From PBB1 sp043738425 (lineage in GTDB: Bacteria > Pseudomonadota > Gammaproteobacteria > Burkholderiales > Burkholderiaceae_C): a DNA stretch of 45,818 bases. The stretch is from positions 1 to 45,818 of the forward strand of contig JAYUGJ010000128.1 in the NCBI GenBank assembly GCA_043738425.1, read 5' to 3'. The position numbers and the translations under genes are program-made. Shown here in pieces: positions 25,542 to 33,457 of this stretch (positions are counted from its first letter, which is position 1; every line of letters begins with the position of its first letter). Below the pieces are notes generated by a model, which saw only the letters and a program-made list of their open reading frames with translations, was not told the DNA's origin and searched no databases.

Positions 25542-25933
25542 TAAATGCTCCGTGTTTTGTGGAAATATCTGTTAACTCGCCGCGTCTATCGGCTGGCAAA
25601 ATAATTAATAAACCGACGTACCACGAATAATAATTTCCAACGGTGACTTTTTGTTGACGAAAAACCGCACACAGATAACCTATCGCACTAGTCCGTTATA
25701 GCTCCCCTGCACCGCATGTTGAGCCCCAGGTCTCATCGGCAACCAGCCGTATGAGCTACGCAGATCGACTTAAAAGTGACATACATGGCCGAATATGTCC
25801 GTTCATGTTTTTTATTTCCCGAAAGTTGATCCGTTTGGGGGCTGGCAGCCAGCGGTTTCGAATCCATACACTTCAGTCGATATTCTGGGCCGACGGAATA
25901 TGTCGATCATTAATCAAATCTTGGAGCATGCAT
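25542..25933. promoter_or_regulatory. AT-rich divergent regulatory region
   Basis: These 392 bases separate the DUF3604 gene (minus) from a VPLPA-CTERM gene (plus) and are clearly richer in A and T than the coding DNA. The plus strand holds TTGACG at 25654-25659, with AT-rich sequence beyond, a possible but weak -35 element. The sequence GAATATGTC occurs twice, at 25791 and 25896, and the second copy faces CGATATTC at 25879 as an imperfect inverted repeat. These could be operator sites. A GGAG ribosome-binding site at 25923-25926 precedes the VPLPA gene. An in-frame upstream ORF covers part of the gap but has no better start. Confidence 0.45.
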
Positions 25934-26542
25934 ATGAAGTTCATTCCGATTACCGCTGCAGCGGCCATGGCGCTGGCTGCCGCACCGGCGTTTTCTGCGA
26001 TGGTGAACATTGATTTCGAAGACCAAATCAGCTTCAGCTCGCTGAACCTGGCGAGTGCTCCGTACGGCATCACCGCCAACGCCGCCTTGCTGGCATTCGC
26101 AAACGACGTCGATGCCGCGGGCAATCCGGTGGTCAACCTGAGCAACACACCCACCGGCGGCGGTGTGGTGATGTTTGCAACCGATCCGCTGCCGGGCGAA
26201 CGGGCGGCAATTTCCATCACGGCCGGTTCCTTTTTGAACGCGGTGAGCTTTTATTACGCATCACCGACCGCCGGCACGGTGACGGTTCGCGATGCCGCAG
26301 GCGCATCGCTGGCCAGCTTCAGCTTTGCCGCCAACCTGACCAGCGCACTGCCGTACGACACCTGGACGCTGGCCAACATTGCGTTCGCTGGCGCGGCAAC
26401 ATCGATCGATTTCACCGACATCGGCGGTGCAGCGATCGACAACGTCAGCGTGTCGGCCGTGCCACTGCCTGCGGCCGCATTGCTGTTCCCGCTGGGGGCA
26501 GCCGCTTTGGGCGCATCGGCGCGTCGCAAACGCAAAGCCTGA
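25934..26542 (+). CDS. VPLPA-CTERM exported protein, candidate exosortase substrate
   Basis: This 202-residue protein has an N-terminal signal peptide (ending near PAFSA, residue 22). A beta-rich extracellular domain of about 150 residues follows, containing FxxVSFYYxS- and TVTVRDAAG-like strands. The C-terminal sorting signal starts VPLPAAALLFPLG (residue 176), a hydrophobic helix follows, and the tail is ARRKRKA. This tripartite end is the VPLPA-CTERM signal recognised by XrtD-type exosortases, one of which is encoded at 13893. The ATG at 25934 is set by a GGAG site seven bases upstream and by the signal peptide; the open frame continues further upstream without support. The body resembles PEP-CTERM domain proteins of unknown function in biofilm matrices. 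Confidence 0.88.
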   Translation: MKFIPITAAAAMALAAAPAFSAMVNIDFEDQISFSSLNLASAPYGITANAALLAFANDVDAAGNPVVNLSNTPTGGGVVMFATDPLPGERAAISITAGSFLNAVSFYYASPTAGTVTVRDAAGASLASFSFAANLTSALPYDTWTLANIAFAGAATSIDFTDIGGAAIDNVSVSAVPLPAAALLFPLGAAALGASARRKRKA

Positions 26543-26584
26543 AAAGCGATTGCGTTCAACCCACGTGAGCGATGCAGTCACGCC

Positions 26585-26615
26585 GGCCGGTCTGTCGCAG
26601 ACCGGCCTTTTTTTT
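26585..26615 (+). terminator. Rho-independent terminator of the VPLPA-CTERM gene
   Basis: GGCCGGTCTG pairs perfectly with CAGACCGGCC around a three-base loop (TCG) and is followed by eight T. It lies 43 bases after the stop codon. Confidence 0.95.
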
Positions 26616-26665
26616 CGGCCGTGGCGCATGGCCGTCACGCTGCGTCGGCAGCAACCGGCAGCGCG

Positions 26666-27421
26666 TCAACCCGGGCTTTGGTGGTCTTCGATGGGTACTA
26701 CCACCGGCACGTTCGGCCGCGGTGTGTAGCGGCTGATTTTGCGGACACCGACTTCGGAAAATGCTTTCGACGCCATCAGCCGCGCGTTGACATCGGCCAG
26801 CGCCGGGTTGCTGTTGCCCAACGGCACCTCGATGGTCACGGTGGCACTGCTGTACGACATGTCGAGGATGCGCGCCTGCTGTGCCGCCAGCGCCGCATTG
26901 ACCTGGCCGACGGTGGCCTGCTCACCGATCACGGCGTAGAGCAGCGCAGACGTCGGGGCTGCGGAAGTTACGGAAGTTGCGGGCGATTGCGGCGATTGCG
27001 GCGATGCGCGGGCCGCACGCACGGCCGTTGCGTATTCCTTGTCGGTGAAATCAAGCAGCACCGCCATCGCGCTTTGACCCGGCATACCTTGCAGCAACAC
27101 ACCGCGCGCGGCTGGGGCTGCGGTCGCTGCCGTTGCGGTTGCAGCTGATGCCGCCGCCGCGGTTACCGCGGTTACCGCGACCGCCGCCACCGCCACTTCA
27201 GCCGCCGTCCCCACCGCGCCGGGCTCGCCAGCTGGGCTGACCGCAACAGCCCCAGTCGAGGGCGTGGCTTCAACCTGCGTCGGCGCGCGCGAACTCACCG
27301 GTTCACCGCCGCCACAGGCCGCTATGCAGGCAGTCAAAACCCACAGGCAACTCGACCACCCGGGCTTCACATCACATCGCTTGCGTTGCGCGCCTGTGGG
27401 CGCAATTGGACGGGTTCGCAT
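26666..27421 (-). CDS. Ala-rich lipoprotein with a peptidase-propeptide-like C-terminal domain, function unknown
   Basis: This 251-residue protein starts at an ATG preceded by GCAGGAG with good spacing. A hydrophobic segment ends in a lipobox-like IAAC (about residue 36), so it is probably a lipoprotein. A long Ala/Thr/Val-rich linker (about 60-105) and a SPQSPQSPA repeat follow. The C-terminal region (about 160-235), with TVGQVNAALAAQQARI, VTIEVP and NARLMASKAF, resembles the small alpha/beta domains that serve as propeptides or inhibitors in front of subtilisin-like peptidases. No peptidase is attached. That resemblance is my pattern judgement, not a firm match. It follows the fused membrane/spermidine-synthase gene by 98 bases and may be cotranscribed. 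Confidence 0.6.
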   Translation of the reverse strand: MRTRPIAPTGAQRKRCDVKPGWSSCLWVLTACIAACGGGEPVSSRAPTQVEATPSTGAVAVSPAGEPGAVGTAAEVAVAAVAVTAVTAAAASAATATAATAAPAARGVLLQGMPGQSAMAVLLDFTDKEYATAVRAARASPQSPQSPATSVTSAAPTSALLYAVIGEQATVGQVNAALAAQQARILDMSYSSATVTIEVPLGNSNPALADVNARLMASKAFSEVGVRKISRYTPRPNVPVVVPIEDHQSPG

Positions 27422-27519
27422 CGGTCACTCCTGCAATGGGTGGTTTGGTTTCGCCATAAAAACCGGCGGTGAAAAAAGTGTCACGTGCGGGCGAATCGCC
27501 ATGGCCAGCCAGGCTGCAC

Positions 27520-30249
27520 TTACGGCGCCGACGCGGCCAGCTGCTGCAACGCGCGCGCCGCGTCGGGTCGGGCCGGTTGCACCTGTTGAAGTTGCGCCAG
27601 CAGCTCGCGCGCGGCCACCGGGTCGGTTCGCCAGAGGGCCATCGCCATGCGCAACAGCGGGTCGTAGGCCGGCCGAAAGTCGGGGCTGATTGCCAGCACC
27701 GCCAGCAGCGGCTCACGCACCTGCGCCAGCATGCGTTGCGCGTTGCTCAGTGGCCGGATGTTTTTGCCGGCCTCGATGAAACGCTCACGCGCCGACCAGT
27801 AGGCCGCGATGCGTGCCGATGCATCGGCGTCGGTGCCGCTGTCGATCAAATCGGCGGCCGCGGTGGGCGTTGCGGCCAACGCCTTCAGCAAATCGAGCAA
27901 GCGCTCACGCGGCAGTGAATCGGGCGCGTAGGTGATGCGCGGCGCGCGGTAGGCCACCACCGGCCGGTCATCGGTGTTCGCGGTTGCGCCATCGGCAAAC
28001 CGGCGCAGTGACGGCGCGCCGGCAACAAAGCCGCCGAGCAACGCGTATTCGTCGGCCAGGCCGAAGTCGCTCAGTTGCTGCGGCCACTGCGATCCGGCCA
28101 GCCTGGCGCGCACCTGCGCCAAATCGAATCGCCGCGCATCGCGCCGCGCCACCAGGCCCAGCACTGGCGTGTCGAGGCTGCCGGTCGCCAGCAGCGCCGA
28201 GCCGTGCGGGTAGACCGCCAGAAACGATTGAACGATGCTGCGCAGCGTGTCGAGGTCGAGCTGGTGCAGCGGTAGCCACTGGCAAAACACACCATCTGCA
28301 TGCAGGCGCGCGCGCACCGCCGCAAAGTGTTCAACCGTGGTGAGCGAACCCGAACCACTGCGCGCCGGATGAAAGTTGTCCGACACGATGACGTCGTACT
28401 GCGTGGCAGACGTGCGCACATAACGCCGTGCATCGGCGGCTATCAAATGCAGCCGCGGGTTCGGCGCGCCGCCATTGAATTCACGCGTGAAATGCGCCGA
28501 TGCGGCAATGACTTCGCTCAGCAACTCGGCCACATCGACCGCAAGCGTCGGGTCTTCGGCGGCCGACGCTGCGGTGACCCCGGTGCCCAGCCCCAGGAAC
28601 AACGCGCGCTGCGGCGCGGGGTGCAGCAGCAGCGGCAACAACGCCTGTCGCGCATCAGCCAACCGCGTGGCGCTGCTGCCTTCTTGCTGCCGGTTGTCGA
28701 TGCGCAGGCGCGAGATGCCTTGCGCGTCTTCGACCACGCTGACCGCGGCCATCGCACCTTCTTGGTAGCTCACCACACGAGCGCCCTCGGGCAACTCGAT
28801 GAACGCCAACGCAGGTGCCCACAGCGCAAGCACCGCGGCCCCGGCGGCGGCAATGCCGCACAGCGGCTGCTTCCAGGCGCGCAACGGCAGCAACGCAAGG
28901 TAGCCGACCGCCACGATCAACAGCGCGAACTTCAGCCCCACCGTCGGCACCAGCCACACGCCGAACAGCATCGGTGCGGCCGCCGCGCCCAACGTGTTGA
29001 CACCCAGCGCCTGCCCGAGGCCGATGCCTGCGGCCTGCGCCTGCGACGCGAGATGGCTGAACAGCGCACCCATCACCACGGTCGGCAAACCGAAAGCCAT
29101 CAGCGCCAGCGCAGCCTCGGCCAGCAACGCGGTGGCCATGCGGGTCGGCAGCGCGTGCGACAGCCAAGCCTTGGCGGCTTCGGCACCCCACAAACTGGCG
29201 GTGCCCACCAGGCAAGCCAACGCCAATGCGCACAGCAGCCGCACGCGCCATGGGTCGGTGTATTCGCCCGAGCCAACGCCCACGCCCGAGCCCAGGCCCA
29301 GGCCCACACCAGCGCCCCCCGCCGACCGCTGGCCCAGCCAGCGCTGATAACCCGCAGCACCCAGCGCAGTGCCGACCAGGTACACCGCCAGCAACATCGC
29401 AAAGGTGTAGACCGTGTCTTCAGCCACCTGGCTGAGCACCCGAACCACCAGCACTTCATAGCCGATGCCGAGCAGGCCGGTGAGCGCCAGCGTGATCAGC
29501 ATGGCCGAGCGCAGCGTGTTGGGCACCACGCGCGGCATCGGTGCCGGTTGCCGCGCATCGATCAGCGGCAACCGCAGCACGGCCGCAGCGCACAAGCCAT
29601 TGAGCACCGCGCAGACCACGGCGGTGCGCGCCAGGCCGAAAGTCGGTACCAGCCAGAACGCAGCCGCCAACACACCGACCACCGCACCCAGCGTGTTGCC
29701 TGCATACAGCGCAGCAATCGATCTGCCCTCGCGCCCAAGCTGGCCCACCACCCGCTCCATCGCGGGCAGCGTGGCACCCATGGCGGCGGTGGCCGGCAAC
29801 AACACCACGAACGCGCCGACAAATGCCAGCGTCCATTGCCACCAGGGGTCGGGCTGCGCGCCCATGGCACCGAGCAACCAGTGGCCCACCGGGGCCATGC
29901 ACAGCGCCATCGCCACGCTCCAGGCGGCAATCACCAACTCGCATGCGGCGTACCAACGCGCAGGCCGCGCGCTGCGCTGAATGAACCGACCGACAGCCAG
30001 CGCGCCGACCGACAAGCCACCGAAAAACGCAGCTACCACCGCCAACACCGCAGCGGTTTCATGACCAAGCCACAAGGCAAATTGCTGTGTCCAGACGATT
30101 TGGTAGCCGAGCCCGGCAAAGCCCGACGCCGCCATGACGACCAGCGCCGACACCGGCAACCGCGCAGTGCCGCCCGACGTGGCGCGACCCGATGCAACCA
30201 CCGCAGGGTCAGGTGTATAGGTATCGGCTGCCACGGCAACGCGCGCCAT
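27520..30249 (-). CDS. Fused multi-pass membrane / spermidine synthase-like protein
   Basis: This 909-residue protein combines an N-terminal membrane part with about 12 or more helices (from LPVSALVVMAASGFAGLGYQ at about 31) and a soluble C-terminal Rossmann domain. The soluble part has ALFLGLGTGVTAA, an acidic strand end (VDVAELLSEV) and YDVIVSDNFHPA, as in spermidine synthases and related aminopropyl or methyl transferases. Such MFS-spermidine-synthase fusions are common in bacteria with unknown substrates. A helical region of about 110 residues follows. The ATG at 30249 lies within TGATG, overlapping the stop of the 2OG-oxygenase-like gene, so a longer upstream frame is unlikely. The real reaction is unknown; polyamine synthesis should not be assumed. 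Confidence 0.82.
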   Translation of the reverse strand: MARVAVAADTYTPDPAVVASGRATSGGTARLPVSALVVMAASGFAGLGYQIVWTQQFALWLGHETAAVLAVVAAFFGGLSVGALAVGRFIQRSARPARWYAACELVIAAWSVAMALCMAPVGHWLLGAMGAQPDPWWQWTLAFVGAFVVLLPATAAMGATLPAMERVVGQLGREGRSIAALYAGNTLGAVVGVLAAAFWLVPTFGLARTAVVCAVLNGLCAAAVLRLPLIDARQPAPMPRVVPNTLRSAMLITLALTGLLGIGYEVLVVRVLSQVAEDTVYTFAMLLAVYLVGTALGAAGYQRWLGQRSAGGAGVGLGLGSGVGVGSGEYTDPWRVRLLCALALACLVGTASLWGAEAAKAWLSHALPTRMATALLAEAALALMAFGLPTVVMGALFSHLASQAQAAGIGLGQALGVNTLGAAAAPMLFGVWLVPTVGLKFALLIVAVGYLALLPLRAWKQPLCGIAAAGAAVLALWAPALAFIELPEGARVVSYQEGAMAAVSVVEDAQGISRLRIDNRQQEGSSATRLADARQALLPLLLHPAPQRALFLGLGTGVTAASAAEDPTLAVDVAELLSEVIAASAHFTREFNGGAPNPRLHLIAADARRYVRTSATQYDVIVSDNFHPARSGSGSLTTVEHFAAVRARLHADGVFCQWLPLHQLDLDTLRSIVQSFLAVYPHGSALLATGSLDTPVLGLVARRDARRFDLAQVRARLAGSQWPQQLSDFGLADEYALLGGFVAGAPSLRRFADGATANTDDRPVVAYRAPRITYAPDSLPRERLLDLLKALAATPTAAADLIDSGTDADASARIAAYWSARERFIEAGKNIRPLSNAQRMLAQVREPLLAVLAISPDFRPAYDPLLRMAMALWRTDPVAARELLAQLQQVQPARPDAARALQQLAASAP

Positions 30250-30881
30250 CAGCCAGCAAACGACACGCCGTAGCCCCATGACTCCAAGCGCGCTGGAATC
30301 GCGTTGAAGGCCATCGAAATACGCTGCGCGCCGGGGTTCGGTGGCACGGCATGCATCAGGTAACTGGGGAACAGCACCAAATCGCCGGGGGTCGGTGCGG
30401 GGCTGATCCATTTGTCGGCACTGAAGGCGGTCGGCTTCACCGCGGCATGGTCGTTTCTAAAAATGAAATCAGAACCGCCGGGCGACTTCATGAACACGGT
30501 GTGCGCGGCCGGGTGGCAATGCGTCAGGTACACCACCCCCGACACGAAACTGTTCGCATGGTTGTGCATCGCCTGGTGGCCGCCGGTGGCCAGCAAATTG
30601 ACCCACATTTCCTTCAACGACCAACCCAGCCGTTGGCCGAATAGCAGCGCACCGAAGTCGATCAGATGCGGGGTGATGGCTGCTGCCGCATCGACCAGCA
30701 GCGGGCTGTCGCCCGGCTGCAGCAGTTGGGTGTGGGTCAGCTTGGGCGAGGTGTTGTTGTCGTGGTGCGCGCCCCCGCTGAAATGCGCAACCAGGCCGTC
30801 GACCAGTGCCGGGTTCAACGCAGCCGCAACGCGCATGAACGGCGTGGGGAACAACTCGATGACTTCGTGCATTCGCGGCAT
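30249..30881 (-). CDS. 2OG-Fe(II) oxygenase-like protein (TIGR02466-type)
   Basis: This 210-residue cytoplasmic protein has a jelly-roll layout with a candidate iron site. HNHANSFVSGVVYL supplies His106 and His108, GDLVLFPSYLMHAVPPN supplies His177, and Arg187 in RISMAFN could bind 2-oxoglutarate. Several conserved neighbours (FPTPF near the start, WVNLLATGGHQAMH) match a family of putative oxygenases often called TIGR02466. Substrate is unknown. The first ATG (30881) and a second at 30872 are both possible. It opens a unit continuing into the fused spermidine-synthase-like gene by a TGATG overlap. A GTGACA inverted repeat lies 15 bases upstream of the start. Confidence 0.82.
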   Translation of the reverse strand: MPRMHEVIELFPTPFMRVAAALNPALVDGLVAHFSGGAHHDNNTSPKLTHTQLLQPGDSPLLVDAAAAITPHLIDFGALLFGQRLGWSLKEMWVNLLATGGHQAMHNHANSFVSGVVYLTHCHPAAHTVFMKSPGGSDFIFRNDHAAVKPTAFSADKWISPAPTPGDLVLFPSYLMHAVPPNPGAQRISMAFNAIPARLESWGYGVSFAG

Positions 30882-30895
30882 TCTTGTCGTGGCCT

Positions 30896-30917
30896 GTGAC
30901 AGTTGTCACCGTGACAG
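30896..30917. promoter_or_regulatory. Candidate operator: GTGACA inverted and direct repeats
   Basis: GTGACA at 30896-30901 faces TGTCAC at 30904-30909 across two bases, and a further GTGACAG follows at 30911-30917. The palindrome sits just upstream of the oxygenase-like gene on its coding strand and 79 bases from the stop of the next gene. It looks like a dimeric regulator site, but the regulator is unknown. Confidence 0.45.
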
Positions 30918-30996
30918 CCGCATTGCGGGCAGGCATTCACCATCAGGCACCTGCGGGCTGGCGCGGCACTGCGCTGCCGGTGCCGCTGCCGCTGCC

Positions 30997-31440
30997 TCAG
31001 GCATCTTTTTTCAGCAACACCCCCAACACATATCCGGCGTACTGCGCATGATTCCAGCTGACCACGGTGTGCAGTAAATACCTGTCACCCGGCTTTCCCA
31101 TCAGGGTGAATCGGCACACCAGGCTGACATCACCGTCTTCGGCAAACAACGTCAATTTGGCTGGCGCGTCGCACACCAACGGCACACCATTCAGCGTCGG
31201 TGACATGGATGCGCTGGTGTCGTCGTGTCCGCCCGTGAAATTGATCTGCAGTTGGTACCTCTGGGTCTCGGCCGCGGCCGTCAGCGTGCATTCGATTTGC
31301 TGGCTGCTTGCGGTGGCGTCCCGCACGCTGCAAATCGGCTCGCTTTGCTTTGCCGGCGCGGTCAGCGGCGCGCCCGCAACTGCACCGTGCGCCACACAGC
31401 CAACGACACCGCAAAAGACCAGCGACAACCGCGTGCGCAT
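30997..31440 (-). CDS. Small secreted protein of unknown function
   Basis: This 147-residue protein has a signal peptide (MRTRLSLVF..., hydrophobic to about residue 22, AVAGA). A compact beta-rich domain follows with four cysteines (in PICSVRD, IECTL, PLVCDAP and SLVCRF), which could make two disulfides in the periplasm. The C-terminal WNHAQYAGYVLGVLLKKDA is distinctive. I do not recognise the family. Its start lies three bases after the stop of the upstream 69-residue gene, so the two are probably cotranscribed. Confidence 0.65.
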   Translation of the reverse strand: MRTRLSLVFCGVVGCVAHGAVAGAPLTAPAKQSEPICSVRDATASSQQIECTLTAAAETQRYQLQINFTGGHDDTSASMSPTLNGVPLVCDAPAKLTLFAEDGDVSLVCRFTLMGKPGDRYLLHTVVSWNHAQYAGYVLGVLLKKDA

Positions 31441-31443
31441 GCC

Positions 31444-31653
31444 TCAGTCAGCGCTCGCCGACACCACAGACTCGGCACGCAGGCGGCGTCCCATCTGGCC
31501 GAGTTGAACGATCACCGCCTGCGCGCAGGCCAGCGCATTGAGCGCGCTTTCCATGCGGCTGGGGTTGTCGTTCGGCACCGGCTGCTCGCGCAGCTGCGCT
31601 TCCAGCCATTGCAGCTGCGCGGCGATGAAAGTGAACTCGTCCGAGGTGGTCAT
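31444..31653 (-). CDS. Small cytoplasmic helical protein of unknown function
   Basis: This 69-residue protein has no signal or membrane helix. It appears to form two amphipathic helices (FTFIAAQLQWLEAQLRE and MESALNALACAQAVIVQLGQM) joined by a short polar turn. The start has only a weak ribosome-binding site. Close coupling to the secreted-protein gene (three-base gap) and a codon pattern like its neighbours argue that it is real. No function can be assigned. Confidence 0.5.
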   Translation of the reverse strand: MTTSDEFTFIAAQLQWLEAQLREQPVPNDNPSRMESALNALACAQAVIVQLGQMGRRLRAESVVSASAD

Positions 31654-31685
31654 GTTTTATCGGTGTGGTGGCTGTGACTGCGATG

Positions 31686-32291
31686 TCAGGCTGCGGCAGC
31701 GTGTCGGCGGCGCTTGCCGGTGACACCGATGGCACCCAAGCCCATCAGCAACAACGGCAAGGCGGCAGGCAGCGGCACGGCCGATGGCGCCACCGCAATC
31801 ACATTGCCTGAATACGAAGCCGGTTGGCCGACGATGGTGCCGCGCACCTTGAGCGAATACGCGCCGGCGGCAAACGGGGTGGTCGGCGTCGTCGAGGTGA
31901 ATATCGTGAACGGCGTGCCGTTGACCACCGAGGTCGTACCGGCCGAAATCAGCGTGTTGCTACTGTTGAACAAGTCGACATCGAGGTTCGATATGCCGAA
32001 GGTGAGCGGGTATCCGGGCAGTGGCGAGTCGTAGACGAACGACGTCGCCAGGGCCTGGACGTTGGCACCGCCGAGCAAGGTGAATGTCCAGGTGTCGAGA
32101 AAATTGAACACGCCCGAGACGGTGCCGGTGGTCACCGCCGAGTTGGAAAAAGCGATGGCCACCGGTGCCGAAAAACTGCCGGACCCCAGCGTGCTGGTCA
32201 GGTCGGCATGGGCAGCACCCATGCCTAGCAGGCCGATCACGGCCGCAGTGGTTTTGGTTTTGGTTTTGGTTTTGGTTTTCACTGCAGGCAT
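31686..32291 (-). CDS. FxDxF-type VPLPA-CTERM exported protein, candidate exosortase substrate
   Basis: This 201-residue protein has a signal peptide whose N-region is a run of Lys-Thr pairs (residues 5-15), a hydrophobic core and GAAHA as the likely cleavage site. The body contains FNFLDTWTFTL, the signature of the FxDxF PEP-CTERM family, in an all-beta domain. The C-terminus is a VPLPA sorting signal starting at about residue 172 (VPLPAALPLLLMGLGAIG) with the basic tail GKRRRH. ATG 32291 is fixed by an AGGAG site seven bases upstream and by the signal peptide. It lies 143 bases from the kinase-like gene at the end of the export operon, so it probably has its own promoter. Sorting by the exosortase at 13893 is the natural inference. 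Confidence 0.9.
   Translation of the reverse strand: MPAVKTKTKTKTKTTAAVIGLLGMGAAHADLTSTLGSGSFSAPVAIAFSNSAVTTGTVSGVFNFLDTWTFTLLGGANVQALATSFVYDSPLPGYPLTFGISNLDVDLFNSSNTLISAGTTSVVNGTPFTIFTSTTPTTPFAAGAYSLKVRGTIVGQPASYSGNVIAVAPSAVPLPAALPLLLMGLGAIGVTGKRRRHAAAA
32250..32279. repeat. GGTTTT hexanucleotide tandem repeat, five copies
   Basis: Five perfect copies of GGTTTT (AAAACC on the coding strand) encode the Lys-Thr run at the start of the VPLPA-CTERM signal peptide. Unit length is six, so slippage would add or remove positive charge without a frameshift. Confidence 0.95.
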
Positions 32292-32434
32292 CGCCAGCTC
32301 CTTTTGAAAATGTCGAGTTGAAAATTTGGTAAGCGAATGCTCGAAGATCAACATGACATCCACACCACCGCCGACGCGCCACCCACTGGTCCGAAATAGC
32401 CGGCCCGGTGGTGCAGCCCGACGCAGTGGCCGCG

Positions 32435-33457
32435 CTATCGAGAGGCTGCACTTTCACCGTCGGCACGACCCGATTTGAAGCCGCTGCGAAAGCCCGCCAC
32501 CACGCGGGTGTACCAGGGCGGGCGTTTTTTCAAGTCGGGTTTTTCGGTTTCGCGCGCCTGGCTGATTACGCTGCCGATCAGGTTGAACGGGGCCAGCAAC
32601 TCGGCCATGGTTTCCATGTCTTGCACGCTGGTGGTGTGTTCTTCCACCACCACCAGCGTGGTGTCGACCTGCGGCAGAAATGCCAGCGCGTCAGCGGTGT
32701 CCAGCAACGGTGGCAGGTCGATGACGATGTAGCGGTTGGCGTAGCGCCGCTTCATCTCGGCCATGAGTTGTTGCGCTGCTTTGGTCGCCAGCAGCTCGGC
32801 CGAATTGAGCACCGCTTGTCGACCTGCGGGCAGCAACACGAAACGCGGCACGCCGGGGTTGACCAACAACTCGGCCACCGGCGCACCCTGCGTCAGATGG
32901 TCGCTCAAGCCGCGCGCGCCTTCCAGGCCGAACAGGGTTTGCAGCCCGTGGCCACTCAGGTCGGCGTCGACCAACAGCACCGCCGAGTCGTAATCGGCCG
33001 CAATCGTCAGCGCCAGGTTCACCGCCGTCAGCGACTTGCCTTCAATGCGCCGCGCACTCGTCACCGCCAGCAGGTTGAAGCCATCGGCACGCAGACGTTG
33101 CAACACCTGGTTGCGCAGCATCTTGAATGATTCGGCCAGCGGCGAGCGGTCGTTGTTGACGACGCCGTGGGTACGTCGCAGCCGCGCAATCGCGTCGCCC
33201 AGCACCCGCGTGCTCGAGTATTCGATGTGCAGCGGCTCGGCACGCGGCTCGGCATGCTGTTCGGCGTGTAACACCGCGCCATCAGCAGGCGCAAGCGGCG
33301 ATGGCTCGACCGCGTCAGCGGCTTGCGCCTGCGTCGTTTCGCCGACCGCTGCGGGCACGGTGTCGGTCAGCACATCGGCCGCCGACGGCACCGCAAAGCT
33401 GCGCACCGACAGCACCGGATTGACCACCAGCAACGCCGGATCGTCGTAGCGCTTCAT
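32435..33457 (-). CDS. BY-kinase-like ATPase of the EPS chain-length system
   Basis: This 340-residue protein matches the cytoplasmic P-loop ATPases paired with Wzz/GumC proteins (CpsD/EpsG-type, often with exosortase loci). Its Walker A region is SARRIEGKS (Lys141), the Walker A' is LLVDADL at about 161-167 and the Walker B is IVIDLPPLLD at about 244-253. The usual GEGKS P-loop has lost its first Gly. The C-terminal Tyr-rich tail, normally autophosphorylated, is reduced to one Tyr (316). The first 100 residues are low-complexity. The ATG overlaps the stop of the Wzz-like gene by ATGA, so the two are coupled. It likely gates chain length through contact with Wzz, though its kinase activity is in doubt. 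Confidence 0.82.
   Translation of the reverse strand: MKRYDDPALLVVNPVLSVRSFAVPSAADVLTDTVPAAVGETTQAQAADAVEPSPLAPADGAVLHAEQHAEPRAEPLHIEYSSTRVLGDAIARLRRTHGVVNNDRSPLAESFKMLRNQVLQRLRADGFNLLAVTSARRIEGKSLTAVNLALTIAADYDSAVLLVDADLSGHGLQTLFGLEGARGLSDHLTQGAPVAELLVNPGVPRFVLLPAGRQAVLNSAELLATKAAQQLMAEMKRRYANRYIVIDLPPLLDTADALAFLPQVDTTLVVVEEHTTSVQDMETMAELLAPFNLIGSVISQARETEKPDLKKRPPWYTRVVAGFRSGFKSGRADGESAASR

Noticed and set aside
25835..25870. GGTTTCGAATCC resembling a tRNA T-arm upstream of the VPLPA gene
   Set aside because: No acceptor stem, D-arm or anticodon stem can be folded around it.
28300..30273. 657-residue frame opposite the fused spermidine-synthase gene
   Set aside because: It is Arg/Gln/His-rich with no domain, the typical shadow of a high-GC membrane protein gene.
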